DNA of 64,000 nt, from NCBI RefSeq assembly GCF_029080175.1, contig NZ_JARFJC010000042.1, one strand, 5' to 3'. The notes under the pieces were generated by a model, which saw only the letters and a program-made list of their open reading frames with translations, was not told the origin of the DNA and made no database searches. The translations under genes were made by a program, and so were the position numbers. Positions 32,061-41,272 of the stretch are shown piece by piece (the first letter of the stretch is position 1; every line of letters starts with the position of its first letter). This stretch comes from Luteipulveratus flavus (GTDB lineage Bacteria; Actinomycetota; Actinomycetes; Actinomycetales; Dermatophilaceae).

Positions 32061-32142
32061 GGGGGAGCTCCTTGTGCGGTGTGCCGTTGGCATGAGTTCG
32101 TGCCTCCGACGGCGTACCCCCACTCGGGGTTCCCCCGCCTCG

Positions 32143-35031
32143 CTACTTCTTCGCGGCGGCCTTCTTGGTGGTCGTCTTCTTCGCCGTCGTCGTCTTGGCC
32201 GCTGCCTTCTTCGTCGTCGTCTTCTTGGCGGTCTTCTTGGCCGCGCGCTTGCGGGTGGTCGGCCCCTTGGCCCGCTTCTCCGCCAGCAGCTCGTACCCGC
32301 GCTCCGGGGTGATGGTCGCCGGGTCGTCGTCCTTACGCAGCGTCGCGTTGGTCTCGCCGTCGGTGACGTACGGACCGAAGCGGCCGTCCTTGACCACGAC
32401 GGGCTTGCCGGACGCCGGGTCCGCACCGAGCTCCTTCAGCGGCGGAGCGGCGGCCCGCCCGCGGCGCTTGGGCTCGGAGTAGATCTGCAGCGCCTCCTCC
32501 AGCGTGATGTCGAACAGCTGCTGCTCGGTCTGCAGGGACCGCGAGTCGGTGCCCTTCTTCAGGTACGGCCCGTACCGGCCGTTCTGCGCGGTGATCTCCA
32601 CCTGCTTCTCGGACTCGTTGCCGTCCTCGCCGGTGACCGTCTCGGTCGTGACGCCCACGACGCGGGGCAGGCTGAGCAGCTTGAGCGCGGTGTCGATGTC
32701 GATCGTCGCGAGGTCCATGTCCTTGAACAGGCTGGCGGTGCGCGGCTTGGGCTTGGCGACCTTCTTGGTCCGCTTCGGCTTCTCCCCGTCGGCCGGCGCG
32801 GGCGCCGGGGCGTCCTCGGGGAGCACCTCGGTGACGTACGGCCCATAACGGCCGGCCTTGGCGATGATGTCGTGCCCCGTCTGCGGGTCCTGGCCGAGGA
32901 CGCGGCCGTCGTCGTCCGCCGCCTCCAGCAGCTCGCGGCCCTTCTCCGGGGTCATCTCGTCCGGCGCGATGTCGTCGTTGATGGTCGCGCGGCGCGGACC
33001 CTTCTCGACCGCCTCCGCGTCGGTCACCTCTCCCGTCGCGGCGTCGACGCCCTGCGGCCGGGTGTCCTCGACGTACGGCCCGTAGCGACCGACGCGCACG
33101 ACGATGCCGTCGCCGATCTCGATCGTGGAGATCTCGCGGGCGTCGATGTCGCCCAGGTGCTCGACCAGGTGGCTCAGGCCTTCGCCGGTCATCTCGCCGC
33201 GGGACGAGGACGCGAGGGAGCCCGCGACCTCGCTCGGCGGCGGGGACTCGTGGAAGGTCTCGGGGTTGCCGAAGTAGAAGCGGGTCAGCCAGGCGACCCG
33301 GTCGTCGTTGCCGGCGGCGATGTCGTCCAGGCCCTCCTCCATGGAGGCGGTGAACTCGTAGTCGACCAGGCTCGGGAAGTGCTCCTCCAGCAGCCGCGTC
33401 ACCGCGAAGGCCAGCCAGGTGGGCACCAGCGCCGTGCCGCGGGTCCCGACGTAACCGCGGTCCTGGATCGTGCCGACGGTCGCGGCGTACGTGGACGGCC
33501 GACCGATCCCTTTCTCCTCCATGGCCTTGACCAGGGTCGCCTCGGTGTAGCGCGGCGGCGGGCTGGTGGTGTGGCCGTCCGCTTCGGCCCGCAGCACCTC
33601 CAGGCCGAGCCCCTCGGCCATCTTCGGCAGCCGGCGCTCCTGGTCGGCCTCCTCGTTGCGGGTGACGTCGCGGCCCTCCTCGTACGCGGCGAGGAAGCCA
33701 CGGAAGGTGATGACCGTGCCGGAGGCGGAGAACTCGGCCGTGCGGGCGAACCCGGTCGACTCGACCGGCACCGAGAGCCGCACGGTCGCGGTCGACCCGC
33801 GTGCGTCGGCCATCTGCGAGGCGACGGTGCGCTTCCAGATCAGCTCGTACAGGGCGAACTCGTCACCGCGCAGCTCGCCGGCCACCTGCGCCGGCGTACG
33901 GAAGCGGTCGCCGGCCGGGCGGATCGCCTCGTGCGCCTCCTGGGCGTTCTTCGCCTTCTTCTCGTACGTCCGCGGTGCGTCCGGGACGTACTCGGCGCCG
34001 TACAGGTCGCGCGCCTGCTGCCGTGCCGCGCTGAGGGCCGACTCCGACAGCGTGGTCGAGTCGGTACGCATGTAGGTGATGTAGCCGTTCTCGTACAGCC
34101 GCTGGGCGACGCGCATGGCGTTCTTGGAGGACAGGCGCAGCTTGCGGCTGGCCTCCTGCTGCAGCGTCGAGGTGGTGAACGGCGCGGACGGACGCCGGGT
34201 GTACGGCTTCTCCTGCACCGAGCTGACGGTCGCGCGCGACTGGGCGACCGACTCGGCCAGCGAGGTCGCCCGCTGCTGGTCGAGGTGGACGAGGTCCTGG
34301 GTCTTCAGGACGCCGCGGTCGTCGAAGTCGCGCCCGACGGCGACGCGCTTGCCGTCCACGCCGGTGAGGCGGGCGGTGAACGCCTGGCCGGCCGACTCGG
34401 GCCGGAACTCCCCCTCGACGTCCCAGTACGACGCCGCGACGAACGCCATGCGCTCGCGCTCACGCTCGACGACCATCCGGGTCGCGACCGACTGGACGCG
34501 GCCGGCGGACAGGCCGCGGCGGATCTTGCGCCACAGGACCGGACTGATCTCGTACCCGTAGAGACGGTCGAGGATGCGGCGGGTCTCCTGGGCGTTGACG
34601 AGGCGGTCGTCCAGGTCGCGGGTGGCGTTCGCGGCGCGCTGGATCGCCTCCTTGGTGATCTCGTGAAAGACCATCCGCTTGACCGGGACCTTGGGCTTGA
34701 GCACCTCGAGCAGGTGCCAGGCGATGGCCTCGCCCTCGCGGTCCTCATCGGTGGCGAGGTAGAGCTCGTCGGAGTCCTTGAGCAGCCGCTTGAGCTCGGA
34801 CACCTTCTTCTTCTTGTCGGCGTCCACGACGTAGTAGGCGTCGAACCCGTTGTCGATGTCGACGGCGAACTTGCCGTACGGGCCCTTCTTCATGTCCGCC
34901 GGCAGCTCCGACGGGTTCGGCAGGTCGCGGATGTGACCGACGCTGGCGTCGACGGTGTAGTCGCTGCCGAGGTACTCGCCGATCTTCTTGGCCTTGGCCG
35001 GTGACTCGACGATGACGAGCTTGCGGGACAC
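32143..35031 (-). CDS. topA: DNA topoisomerase I (type IA)
   Basis: A 962-residue enzyme that relaxes negative supercoils. The Toprim domain is at the start (KLVIVESPAKAKKIGEYLG, then DEDREGEAIAWHLLE with the metal acidic residues), and the active-site Tyr lies in GYITYMRTDSTTLS. Repeated C-terminal GRYGPY-type modules (three or four copies, such as QNGRYGPYLKKGTD and KDGRFGPYVTDGE) replace zinc fingers, as in mycobacterial TopA. The last 35 residues are Lys/Ala/Thr repeats, a basic tail that helps strand passage in related enzymes. GTG start with AGGAGG ahead. Normally adjacent to tmk-holB, which here lie 8 kb downstream. Confidence 0.97.
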   Translation of the reverse strand: MSRKLVIVESPAKAKKIGEYLGSDYTVDASVGHIRDLPNPSELPADMKKGPYGKFAVDIDNGFDAYYVVDADKKKKVSELKRLLKDSDELYLATDEDREGEAIAWHLLEVLKPKVPVKRMVFHEITKEAIQRAANATRDLDDRLVNAQETRRILDRLYGYEISPVLWRKIRRGLSAGRVQSVATRMVVERERERMAFVAASYWDVEGEFRPESAGQAFTARLTGVDGKRVAVGRDFDDRGVLKTQDLVHLDQQRATSLAESVAQSRATVSSVQEKPYTRRPSAPFTTSTLQQEASRKLRLSSKNAMRVAQRLYENGYITYMRTDSTTLSESALSAARQQARDLYGAEYVPDAPRTYEKKAKNAQEAHEAIRPAGDRFRTPAQVAGELRGDEFALYELIWKRTVASQMADARGSTATVRLSVPVESTGFARTAEFSASGTVITFRGFLAAYEEGRDVTRNEEADQERRLPKMAEGLGLEVLRAEADGHTTSPPPRYTEATLVKAMEEKGIGRPSTYAATVGTIQDRGYVGTRGTALVPTWLAFAVTRLLEEHFPSLVDYEFTASMEEGLDDIAAGNDDRVAWLTRFYFGNPETFHESPPPSEVAGSLASSSRGEMTGEGLSHLVEHLGDIDAREISTIEIGDGIVVRVGRYGPYVEDTRPQGVDAATGEVTDAEAVEKGPRRATINDDIAPDEMTPEKGRELLEAADDDGRVLGQDPQTGHDIIAKAGRYGPYVTEVLPEDAPAPAPADGEKPKRTKKVAKPKPRTASLFKDMDLATIDIDTALKLLSLPRVVGVTTETVTGEDGNESEKQVEITAQNGRYGPYLKKGTDSRSLQTEQQLFDITLEEALQIYSEPKRRGRAAAPPLKELGADPASGKPVVVKDGRFGPYVTDGETNATLRKDDDPATITPERGYELLAEKRAKGPTTRKRAAKKTAKKTTTKKAAAKTTTAKKTTTKKAAAKK

Positions 35032-35154
35032 GGGTTCCTCCTGTCCGGCCGGGCACGTGCAGCGGATTCGTCGCTGCTCCGACGTGTGGCCGGTACGACC
35101 ATAAGGCCTTCCGCTGCATGCTCTCGGTCCGGGCGCCCGCTGCCCGCCCAGTCT

Positions 35155-35185
35155 AGTTGAATGTTCAACTACAAGGCTCTAGGCT
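35155..35185 (+). promoter_or_regulatory. MarR-type operator overlapping a leaderless promoter
   Basis: Perfect inverted repeat AGTTGAA-TG-TTCAACT (35155-35170). TTGAAT (35157-35162) and TAGGCT (35180-35185) form a -35/-10 pair with exactly 17 bp between. The ATG of the dioxygenase is 6 nt past the -10, so the message is leaderless. TTGAA-N2-TTCAA is a common MarR/HxlR operator core. No MarR gene lies beside it in this window. Confidence 0.65.
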
Positions 35186-35191
35186 GTGCCC

Positions 35192-35974
35192 ATGAGTGAT
35201 CGCCAGCCCGTGCTGTACCTGAGCCACGGCGCGCCGCCGCTGGCCGACGACGCCACCTGGACCCGCGAGCTCGCCCAGTGGGGCGCCGACCTGCCGCGCC
35301 CGAAGCGCATCCTGATCGTCTCCGCGCACTGGGAGGCCGCCCCGGTCGCGCTCTCCTCCACCACCGGCGCTCCCCTGCTGTACGACTTCTGGGGCTTCCC
35401 GGAGCGCTACTACCAGGTCCGTTACGACGCCCCTGCCGCTCCCGACCTGGCCCGCGACGTGGAGGCGCTCGTCCGGCAGCCCGGCGTACCCGTGCACCGT
35501 GACGAGTCCCGCGGCCTGGACCACGGTGCGTACGTCCCGCTGAAGGAGATGTACCCCGACGCCGACATCCCGGTCCTGCAGATGTCGATGCCGACGCTGG
35601 ACCCCCAGCAGCTGTTCGCCCTGGGCCGCCGGCTGGCGCCGCTGCGGGACGACGGCACGCTCGTCGTCGGATCGGGCTTCACCACGCACAACCTGCACTG
35701 GTTCGACCCCAGCGCCGGCGCGGATGCCGCCCCGCCGACCCCGTCCTCGGAGTTCGACGCCTGGGCGGCCGAGACGGTCGCGGGCGGTGACGTCGACGCG
35801 CTGATGGACTTCCTGCACCGCGCGCCCGCGGCCCAGGAGGCTCACCCCCGGACCGAGCACTGGGCGCCGCTGTACGTCGCGCTCGGCGCCGCGTCCGAGG
35901 ACCGCGTCGAGGCCGACAGCGTGATCGACGGCTTCTGGTTCGGCCTGTCCAAGCGGTCCTGGCAGCTCGCCTGA
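35192..35974 (+). CDS. Class III extradiol dioxygenase-like protein (DODA/LigB family)
   Basis: 260 residues. VLYLSHGAPPL has the first metal His, PKRILIVSAHWE the second, RGLDHGAYVPLKEMYP the catalytic DHG segment and SGFTTHNLHW a further His. This matches the YgiD/DODA branch of LigB-type ring-cleaving dioxygenases, which act on catechols or DOPA with a non-haem Fe or Zn. It is the full family length. Many relatives are repressed by MarR regulators responding to quinones; the operator at 35155-35170 fits that. Confidence 0.9.
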   Translation: MSDRQPVLYLSHGAPPLADDATWTRELAQWGADLPRPKRILIVSAHWEAAPVALSSTTGAPLLYDFWGFPERYYQVRYDAPAAPDLARDVEALVRQPGVPVHRDESRGLDHGAYVPLKEMYPDADIPVLQMSMPTLDPQQLFALGRRLAPLRDDGTLVVGSGFTTHNLHWFDPSAGADAAPPTPSSEFDAWAAETVAGGDVDALMDFLHRAPAAQEAHPRTEHWAPLYVALGAASEDRVEADSVIDGFWFGLSKRSWQLA

Positions 35975-35988
35975 CCCGCACCCCTCCG

Positions 35989-36075
35989 CGCCGAGAGGCC
36001 CACCTCTCGCCTCAGAGGCCCAGCGTTCCGAGGTGGACCGGTGGGCCGTTCGGGCGGTTGGTGGGCCTCTCGGCG
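35989..36075. repeat. Long-loop inverted repeat between convergent genes
   Basis: Arms CGCCGAGAGGCCCACC (35989-36004) and GGTGGGCCTCTCGGCG (36060-36075) are perfect complements over 16 bp around a 55-bp loop that itself contains a second AGAGGCCCA. It lies between the dioxygenase and the convergent methyltransferase and probably ends both messages. It looks like a pair of short dispersed elements inserted head to head. Confidence 0.65.
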
Positions 36076-36090
36076 GGGCTGCGGGCGGCC

Positions 36091-37602
36091 TCAGCGGACG
36101 AGCAGGCCGTCGGCGACGAGCTCGCGGATCTGAGGAAGGGCCTGCGCCCGAACGGCGTCCGGGCTCGCCTCGACCAGCGAGGCGATGGCGTCGAGCGCCT
36201 GACCGGCGGTGAGCGACCCGTCGGCCACGGACAGGTACGCCGCCAGCACTGTGTCGGCGCGGACGGAACGCCCCAGCCCGCCACCCTGTCGCACCAGGAT
36301 CACGCTCGGGTCGTCAGCGCCCGGCCGGCCGTGGCGTTCCTCCGTGACGTCGGGAGCACACCGCCACGCGGTACCGAGCACACCTCGGTCACCGTGGTCG
36401 GCCAGCCAGGTCCGTGCCTCGAGGCCGGCGAGCACGGTGGGTCCCATCGGCGAGGCCACGGGTCCGGTGGTCGCGTCGACCAGGTCGACCCAGGGCTCGC
36501 GAGCGTCGCGCGGACGCTGCAGCGTGATCACGCCGAAGCCGACCTCGCCCACTCCGCGGCTGTCGAAGTCGGCGAGCCAGCCGGCGTACATCCGCTCGAA
36601 TCCCTCGGTGCCGGAACGGTGTCCGCCGTCGCCGGCCCACAGCTCGGCGTACTCGGCGGGGTCCTGGACGTCGCGCTGCACGACCCATGCGTCCAGACCG
36701 GTGCCGCCGATCCACGACCGGACGACGTCACGCCAGTCGCCGCCGGACGGGACCTCCCAGTTGCCGAGCAGCTGGGCGACGCCGCCCGGCCGCAGGTGGC
36801 CACCGACCGTCCGTACCAGCCCCTCGACCACCGCGTGGCCGACCTGGCCGCCGTCGCGGTACTCGTACGTCGGCATGGCGTCCGTGCGCGGCGTGATGAC
36901 GAACGGCGGGTTGCTGACCACGAGGTCGAACGTGTCGTCGGCCACCGGATCGAGCATCGAACCGGCGCGGACGTCCCAGTCCACGCCGTTCAGGGCGGCG
37001 TTGAAGCGGGTCGTCGCGAGCGCCCGCTCGGAGACATCGGTCGCCACGACGGATGACGCGTGCGCGGACAGGTGCAGCGACTGCACGCCGCACCCGGTGC
37101 CGAGGTCCAACGCCCGATCGACCGGTCGCCGCGCCGTCCAGGACGCCAGGGTCATCGACGCGCCTCCGATGCCGAGGACGTGGTCGACCGGCAGTGGCCT
37201 GCGGGTGACGCCCTCCGCGAGGTCCGAGAGCACCCACCACTCGTGCTCGCCGTCGCCGTAGGGCCGCAGGTCGAACAGGGTGCGGACCGCGTCGCCCACG
37301 CGCTCGACCACGCCGAGGCCCGCCAGCCGGTCGGCGCCCCAGCCGGGCAGCGCCCGGTCCACCTGCGCGGTCTCGACCGGGCAGCCCAGCCCGAACAGGC
37401 GGACGAGGACGGCGACCGGGTCGTCCGAGCCGCGAGTGACCAGCTCGGCCGGGACCGGCTGCTCGCGGTTCAGCGCGCGGCTCGCGCGGTCGCCGAGGAC
37501 GTCCGCGACTCCGTCCAGGGTGAAGCCGGACGAGCGCAGCGCGTCCCGCAACGACGGCAGCTCCGCCCCCGTGTCCGGCACTCGTGACGATCCTCGTGAC
37601 AT
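36091..37602 (-). CDS. SAM-dependent methyltransferase (HemK/RsmC-like, DUF7059 N-terminus)
   Basis: 503 residues. Residues 1-135 are an N-terminal helical domain (LRDALRSSGFTLDGVADVLG) of the DUF7059 type. The Rossmann methyltransferase core spans about 150-330: motif I RALDLGTGCGVQSLHL, then VVATDVSERALATTRFNAAL, and the catalytic NPPF in DLVVSNPPFVITP, which marks N-methylation of Gln, adenine or guanine. A C-terminal domain of about 150 residues follows. The substrate may be ribosomal RNA or a release-factor-like protein. ATG 37602 is preferred; longer upstream frames lack conservation. Confidence 0.85.
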   Translation of the reverse strand: MSRGSSRVPDTGAELPSLRDALRSSGFTLDGVADVLGDRASRALNREQPVPAELVTRGSDDPVAVLVRLFGLGCPVETAQVDRALPGWGADRLAGLGVVERVGDAVRTLFDLRPYGDGEHEWWVLSDLAEGVTRRPLPVDHVLGIGGASMTLASWTARRPVDRALDLGTGCGVQSLHLSAHASSVVATDVSERALATTRFNAALNGVDWDVRAGSMLDPVADDTFDLVVSNPPFVITPRTDAMPTYEYRDGGQVGHAVVEGLVRTVGGHLRPGGVAQLLGNWEVPSGGDWRDVVRSWIGGTGLDAWVVQRDVQDPAEYAELWAGDGGHRSGTEGFERMYAGWLADFDSRGVGEVGFGVITLQRPRDAREPWVDLVDATTGPVASPMGPTVLAGLEARTWLADHGDRGVLGTAWRCAPDVTEERHGRPGADDPSVILVRQGGGLGRSVRADTVLAAYLSVADGSLTAGQALDAIASLVEASPDAVRAQALPQIRELVADGLLVR

Positions 37603-37658
37603 CTCGTGCACCCTCGTCGACGTGTTGTCAGGTTGATCGTCGGGACGGATCGCGTCGC

Positions 37659-38366
37659 TCAGCTCATCAGGTTGCCGAGGAGGCCACCCTGCTGCTGGTT
37701 GCCCTGAGCCGACGCCGGCGTCCACTCGCTCGGCTGCACCACGACGAAGCCCGGGCCGTGGAAGGCGTACTGGAACGCCTCGCCGCTGCCACCGCGCAGC
37801 ATCGAGCGCATGTTCATGCTGCTCACGACCTGCGGCACGAGGTTCGCCGACCACGCGACCGCGGACTGGACGTCGACGTACGTCGGCTGCTGGGAGCAGT
37901 CGAGCACGACCGGCTGCCCGACGGCGTGCATCGCGACCGTGCCCTGCCCGTTCAGGACCATGTTGAACAGGCCGCCCGACATCATGCCGGCGCCCTGGAC
38001 CCGCTTGATGTCCCAGCCGATCGACGCGTCGAAGGCCAGCAGGTTGCGGCCGTTGACCGAGATGCCGTCACCGGTGAGCTCGACCAGGAAGACGAAGCCC
38101 GCCTCGGAGGCGAAGAACACCTCGCCCTGACCCGTGACGCGCATCAGCGGCACGTCCTCGCTGGTCATCACCTTCTTGAGCAGCTTGCCGACCGACCCGG
38201 CGCCCTCGTGGTTGAACGTCACCTGCCCCTGGTAGGCGACCATCGCGCCCTTGACGGACAGCACGTCCTGGCCGAGCGACACCCGCAGCATCTGCGGGTT
38301 CTGCAGGCCGAACCGCTGCTGGCTCTGGACCTCGAGGTTCTGCTGGTCGAAAAGGTTGCTCTGCAT
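37659..38366 (-). CDS. AIM24 family protein
   Basis: 235 residues. NPQMLRVSLGQDVLSVKGAMVAYQGQV, then GQGEVFFASEAGFVFLVEL and GGLFNMVLNGQGTVAMHAVG are typical of the AIM24/TerD-like beta-prism family. Mitochondrial AIM24 shapes cristae; bacterial members are of unknown function and often sit near membrane or stress genes. The C-terminus is Gln/Gly-rich (QGNQQQGGLLGNLMS). AAGGGG precedes ATG 38366. Downstream of the STAS gene on the same strand. Confidence 0.85.
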   Translation of the reverse strand: MQSNLFDQQNLEVQSQQRFGLQNPQMLRVSLGQDVLSVKGAMVAYQGQVTFNHEGAGSVGKLLKKVMTSEDVPLMRVTGQGEVFFASEAGFVFLVELTGDGISVNGRNLLAFDASIGWDIKRVQGAGMMSGGLFNMVLNGQGTVAMHAVGQPVVLDCSQQPTYVDVQSAVAWSANLVPQVVSSMNMRSMLRGGSGEAFQYAFHGPGFVVVQPSEWTPASAQGNQQQGGLLGNLMS

Positions 38367-38424
38367 GTCCGCCCCTTGAGGAGATGGTGAGTGGTGGCGC
38401 ACCCGCCAACGTGCGAACGGCGGG

Positions 38425-38775
38425 TCAGCGTTCCCCGGCCATGTCGGCCAGGCCCTCCTGCGCGGTCGAGTAGATGCGGAACACCTTGTCCAGACCCGTG
38501 ATCTGGAAGTTGCGCAGCACCCGGTCGCTGGTGATGACCAGCCGCAGCTCGCCGCCCTGGACGCGGACCGTCTTGAGCCGGCCGACCAGGACGCCGAGGC
38601 CGGTGGAGTCCAGGAAGGGCACGTCCGTGAGGTCGGCGAGCAGCATCGTGTGGTCGGCGGCGATGACCGCCGCCAGCTCGTCGCGCAGCGTGGGCGCACT
38701 GAACACATCGACCTCACCGGCGAGGGTCACGACGGTGATGTCGCCCTCTTCGCGAGTGGTCACGGTCAGGTCCAC
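38425..38775 (-). CDS. STAS-domain anti-sigma factor antagonist
   Basis: 116 residues. LTVTTREEGDITVVTLAGEVDVF is the standard N-terminus, and FLDSTGLGVLVGRLKTVR contains the phosphorylatable Ser of the DSxGL motif. Proteins of this type release sigma factors from anti-sigma kinases when unphosphorylated. AAGGAG precedes GTG 38775. No partner kinase or sigma gene lies beside it, so it must act with products of other loci. The gene starts 76 bp from the divergent helicase. Confidence 0.9.
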   Translation of the reverse strand: MDLTVTTREEGDITVVTLAGEVDVFSAPTLRDELAAVIAADHTMLLADLTDVPFLDSTGLGVLVGRLKTVRVQGGELRLVITSDRVLRNFQITGLDKVFRIYSTAQEGLADMAGER

Positions 38776-38851
38776 AGTGCTGCTCCTTCTGCTCGGGTGA
38801 TCCTGAACAGTATCGAGGCCCGGTCGGTGCACGACATACCGTGTCCTGTCG

Positions 38852-41200
38852 ATGGATAGCTCCTCCACGGCCGACGCTGCCGCCACCTTCGACCCCGCCC
38901 AGGCCCTCGCGCGCCTGACCGGGGTCGGTACCGGCCGGCTGCTGCACGTCGAGGACCTGCCGGCCCGCAGCGAGCAGCTGGTCGACTGGCCGGCCTGGGT
39001 GAACCCCCAGGTCGCCGCGGCCCTGCGCGGGAGCGGACTCACGCGGCTGTGGAGCCATCAGCGAGAAGCGGCCGACCTGGCGTACGAGGGCGAGCACGTG
39101 ATCGTCTCGACGGGCACCGCCTCGGGCAAGAGCCTGGCGTACCTGCTGCCGATCCTGTCCGCTGCGGCCGACGGAACCACCGCAGCATCCGGGCGCGGCG
39201 CCACCGCCCTCTACCTCTCGCCTACCAAGGCGCTCGCCGCCGACCAGCTCGCGCGGATCGGCGGCTGGGCGGTTCCGGGCGTACGCGCGGCGACGTACGA
39301 CGGGGACACCGCGGCCGACGAGCGGCGCTGGATCCGCGACCACGCCCAGATCGTGCTGACCAACCCGGACCTGCTGCACCACTCGCTGCTGCCGAACCAC
39401 GAGCGCTGGGCGCCGTTCCTGCGCTCGTTGCGGTACGTCGTGGTCGACGAGTGCCACACCTACCGTGGCGTTTTCGGCGCGCAACTGGCGGCCGTCCTGC
39501 GCCGGCTGCGAAGGGTTGCCGCGAGGTACCAGTCGGACCCGACGTTCGTGCTCGCCTCGGCGACCGTCGCGGACCCCGCGGCGCACGCGTCGACGCTGGT
39601 GGGCGAACCCGTACGCCCGGTCACGCGTGACGGATCCCCCCGCGCGGCCATGACGTTCGGGCTGTGGGAGCCCGGCCCGCCGCCGGGCTCCGGCCCGGAC
39701 GAGGGTCGTCGCTCGGCGGTCGCGGAGTCGGCCGACCTACTCACCGCGCTGGTGGGGTCGGGCGTCCAGACGCTCGCGTTCGCCAAGTCGCGCGTCGGCG
39801 TCGAGGTCATCGCAGACATGACGCGCTCGCGGCTGGCGTCGTCCGAGCCCGGCCTGGAGGGTTCCGTCGCCGCCTACCGGGGCGGCTACCTGCCGGAGGA
39901 GCGGCGTGAGCTGGAGCGGTCGCTGCGCTCGGGGGCCCTGCGGGGACTCGCGGCCACGAACGCCCTCGAGCTCGGCATCGACGTGAGTGGCCTGGACGCG
40001 GTGGTTCTCGCCGGATGGCCGGGCACGGTCGGGTCGCTGTGGCAGCAGGCCGGACGTGCCGGGCGCAGCGGTCAACGCTCGCTCGTCCTGCTGGTCGCGG
40101 CGGACGACCCGCTCGACACCTATCTGGTCCACCACCCCGCTCAGCTGTTCGGGCGTCCGGTCGAGGCATCGGTCGTCGACGCCGAGAACCCCCACGTCCT
40201 CGCTCCCCACCTCGCGGCGGCCGCCGCCGAGCTGCCGGTCGTCCCGGCCGACGAGGTGTACTTCGGACCCACCATGCGTCCCCTGCTGGACAGCCTGGTG
40301 GAGCGACAGATCCTGCGGCGCCGGCCGCGCGGCTGGTTCTGGGCGAGGCACGACCGGCCGGGCGACCACGTGTCCCTGCGTGGCACCGGCGACCCGGTGG
40401 TCCGCATCGTCGAGAACCGCACCGGCCGGGTGCTCGGGACCGTGGACGCCGAGCGCTCGCACCGCGCCGCGCACACCGGGGCGGTCTACGTGCACCAGGG
40501 CCAGACGTACGTCGTGTCCGACCTGGACCTCACCGACGGCTCGGCGCACGTGACCGCCGGCGACCCGGGCTGGTCGACGGTCGCACGCTCGGTCAGCGCG
40601 TTCGACATCGTGGCGAGCGAGCGTCGCACGAGCTGGGGTCCGGTGGAGGTCCACTTCGGAACCCTCGACGTACGAACGCAGGTCACGTCGTTCCTGCGCC
40701 GGCTGCCCTCCGGTGAGGTGCTCGGTGAGCACCCGTTGGACCTGCCGGAGCAACGCCTGCGCACGCGCGGTGCGTGGTGGACGGTCGAGCCCTCCGCGCT
40801 TCTCGAGGTCGTCGCCGAGCGGGACCTGCCCGGTGCACTGCACGCAGCCGAGCACGCGTCGATCGGGATGCTGCCGCTGGTCGCTCAGTCCGACCGGTGG
40901 GACATCGGCGGCGTCTCGACCGCCGTGCACCCGGACACCGGGCTCCCCACGGTGGTGGTCTACGACGGGTACCCGGGCGGTGCGGGTTTCGCCGAGCGCG
41001 GGTACGAGCGGGTGTCGACCTGGCTGCGCGCCACGCGGGACGCGATCAAGGGCTGTGCCTGCACCACCGGCTGCCCCTCGTGCGTGCAGTCGCCGAAGTG
41101 CGGCAACGGCAACCAGCCGCTCGACAAGGCCGGGGCTGTCGCGGTGCTCGACGTCGTGCTGCGTGGTGCGGTCGACCCGGCCGACCGGTCCCGCATCTGA
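38852..41200 (+). CDS. DEAD/DEAH-box helicase, MrfA-like (DUF1998)
   Basis: A 782-residue DNA helicase. Motifs: Walker A STGTASGKS, Walker B VVVDECHTYRG (DECH), motif III ASATVADP, and motif VI QQAGRAGRSGQ. The C-terminal DUF1998 domain carries a four-Cys cluster, CACTTGCPSCVQSPKC, as in Bacillus MrfA, which acts with an exonuclease partner in repair of mitomycin-type adducts. The conserved helicase-secretion neighbourhood of Actinobacteria (Rv3649 in M. tuberculosis) begins with this gene. TACCGT lies 9 nt before ATG, suggesting a leaderless message. Confidence 0.93.
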   Translation: MDSSSTADAAATFDPAQALARLTGVGTGRLLHVEDLPARSEQLVDWPAWVNPQVAAALRGSGLTRLWSHQREAADLAYEGEHVIVSTGTASGKSLAYLLPILSAAADGTTAASGRGATALYLSPTKALAADQLARIGGWAVPGVRAATYDGDTAADERRWIRDHAQIVLTNPDLLHHSLLPNHERWAPFLRSLRYVVVDECHTYRGVFGAQLAAVLRRLRRVAARYQSDPTFVLASATVADPAAHASTLVGEPVRPVTRDGSPRAAMTFGLWEPGPPPGSGPDEGRRSAVAESADLLTALVGSGVQTLAFAKSRVGVEVIADMTRSRLASSEPGLEGSVAAYRGGYLPEERRELERSLRSGALRGLAATNALELGIDVSGLDAVVLAGWPGTVGSLWQQAGRAGRSGQRSLVLLVAADDPLDTYLVHHPAQLFGRPVEASVVDAENPHVLAPHLAAAAAELPVVPADEVYFGPTMRPLLDSLVERQILRRRPRGWFWARHDRPGDHVSLRGTGDPVVRIVENRTGRVLGTVDAERSHRAAHTGAVYVHQGQTYVVSDLDLTDGSAHVTAGDPGWSTVARSVSAFDIVASERRTSWGPVEVHFGTLDVRTQVTSFLRRLPSGEVLGEHPLDLPEQRLRTRGAWWTVEPSALLEVVAERDLPGALHAAEHASIGMLPLVAQSDRWDIGGVSTAVHPDTGLPTVVVYDGYPGGAGFAERGYERVSTWLRATRDAIKGCACTTGCPSCVQSPKCGNGNQPLDKAGAVAVLDVVLRGAVDPADRSRI

Positions 41201-41272
41201 CCCTCCTCGGCCAGTAGGGTCGGAGCAGAACCTGTCGACCGAACCGACCGTCGGTCGCGTCAGGAGGTAGCC

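Noticed and set aside
31777..35004. A 1075-codon open frame on the plus strand
   Set aside because: It is antisense to topA, which has every expected motif. Long antisense frames are normal at this GC content; the product is Arg/Gly/Val-rich with no domain.
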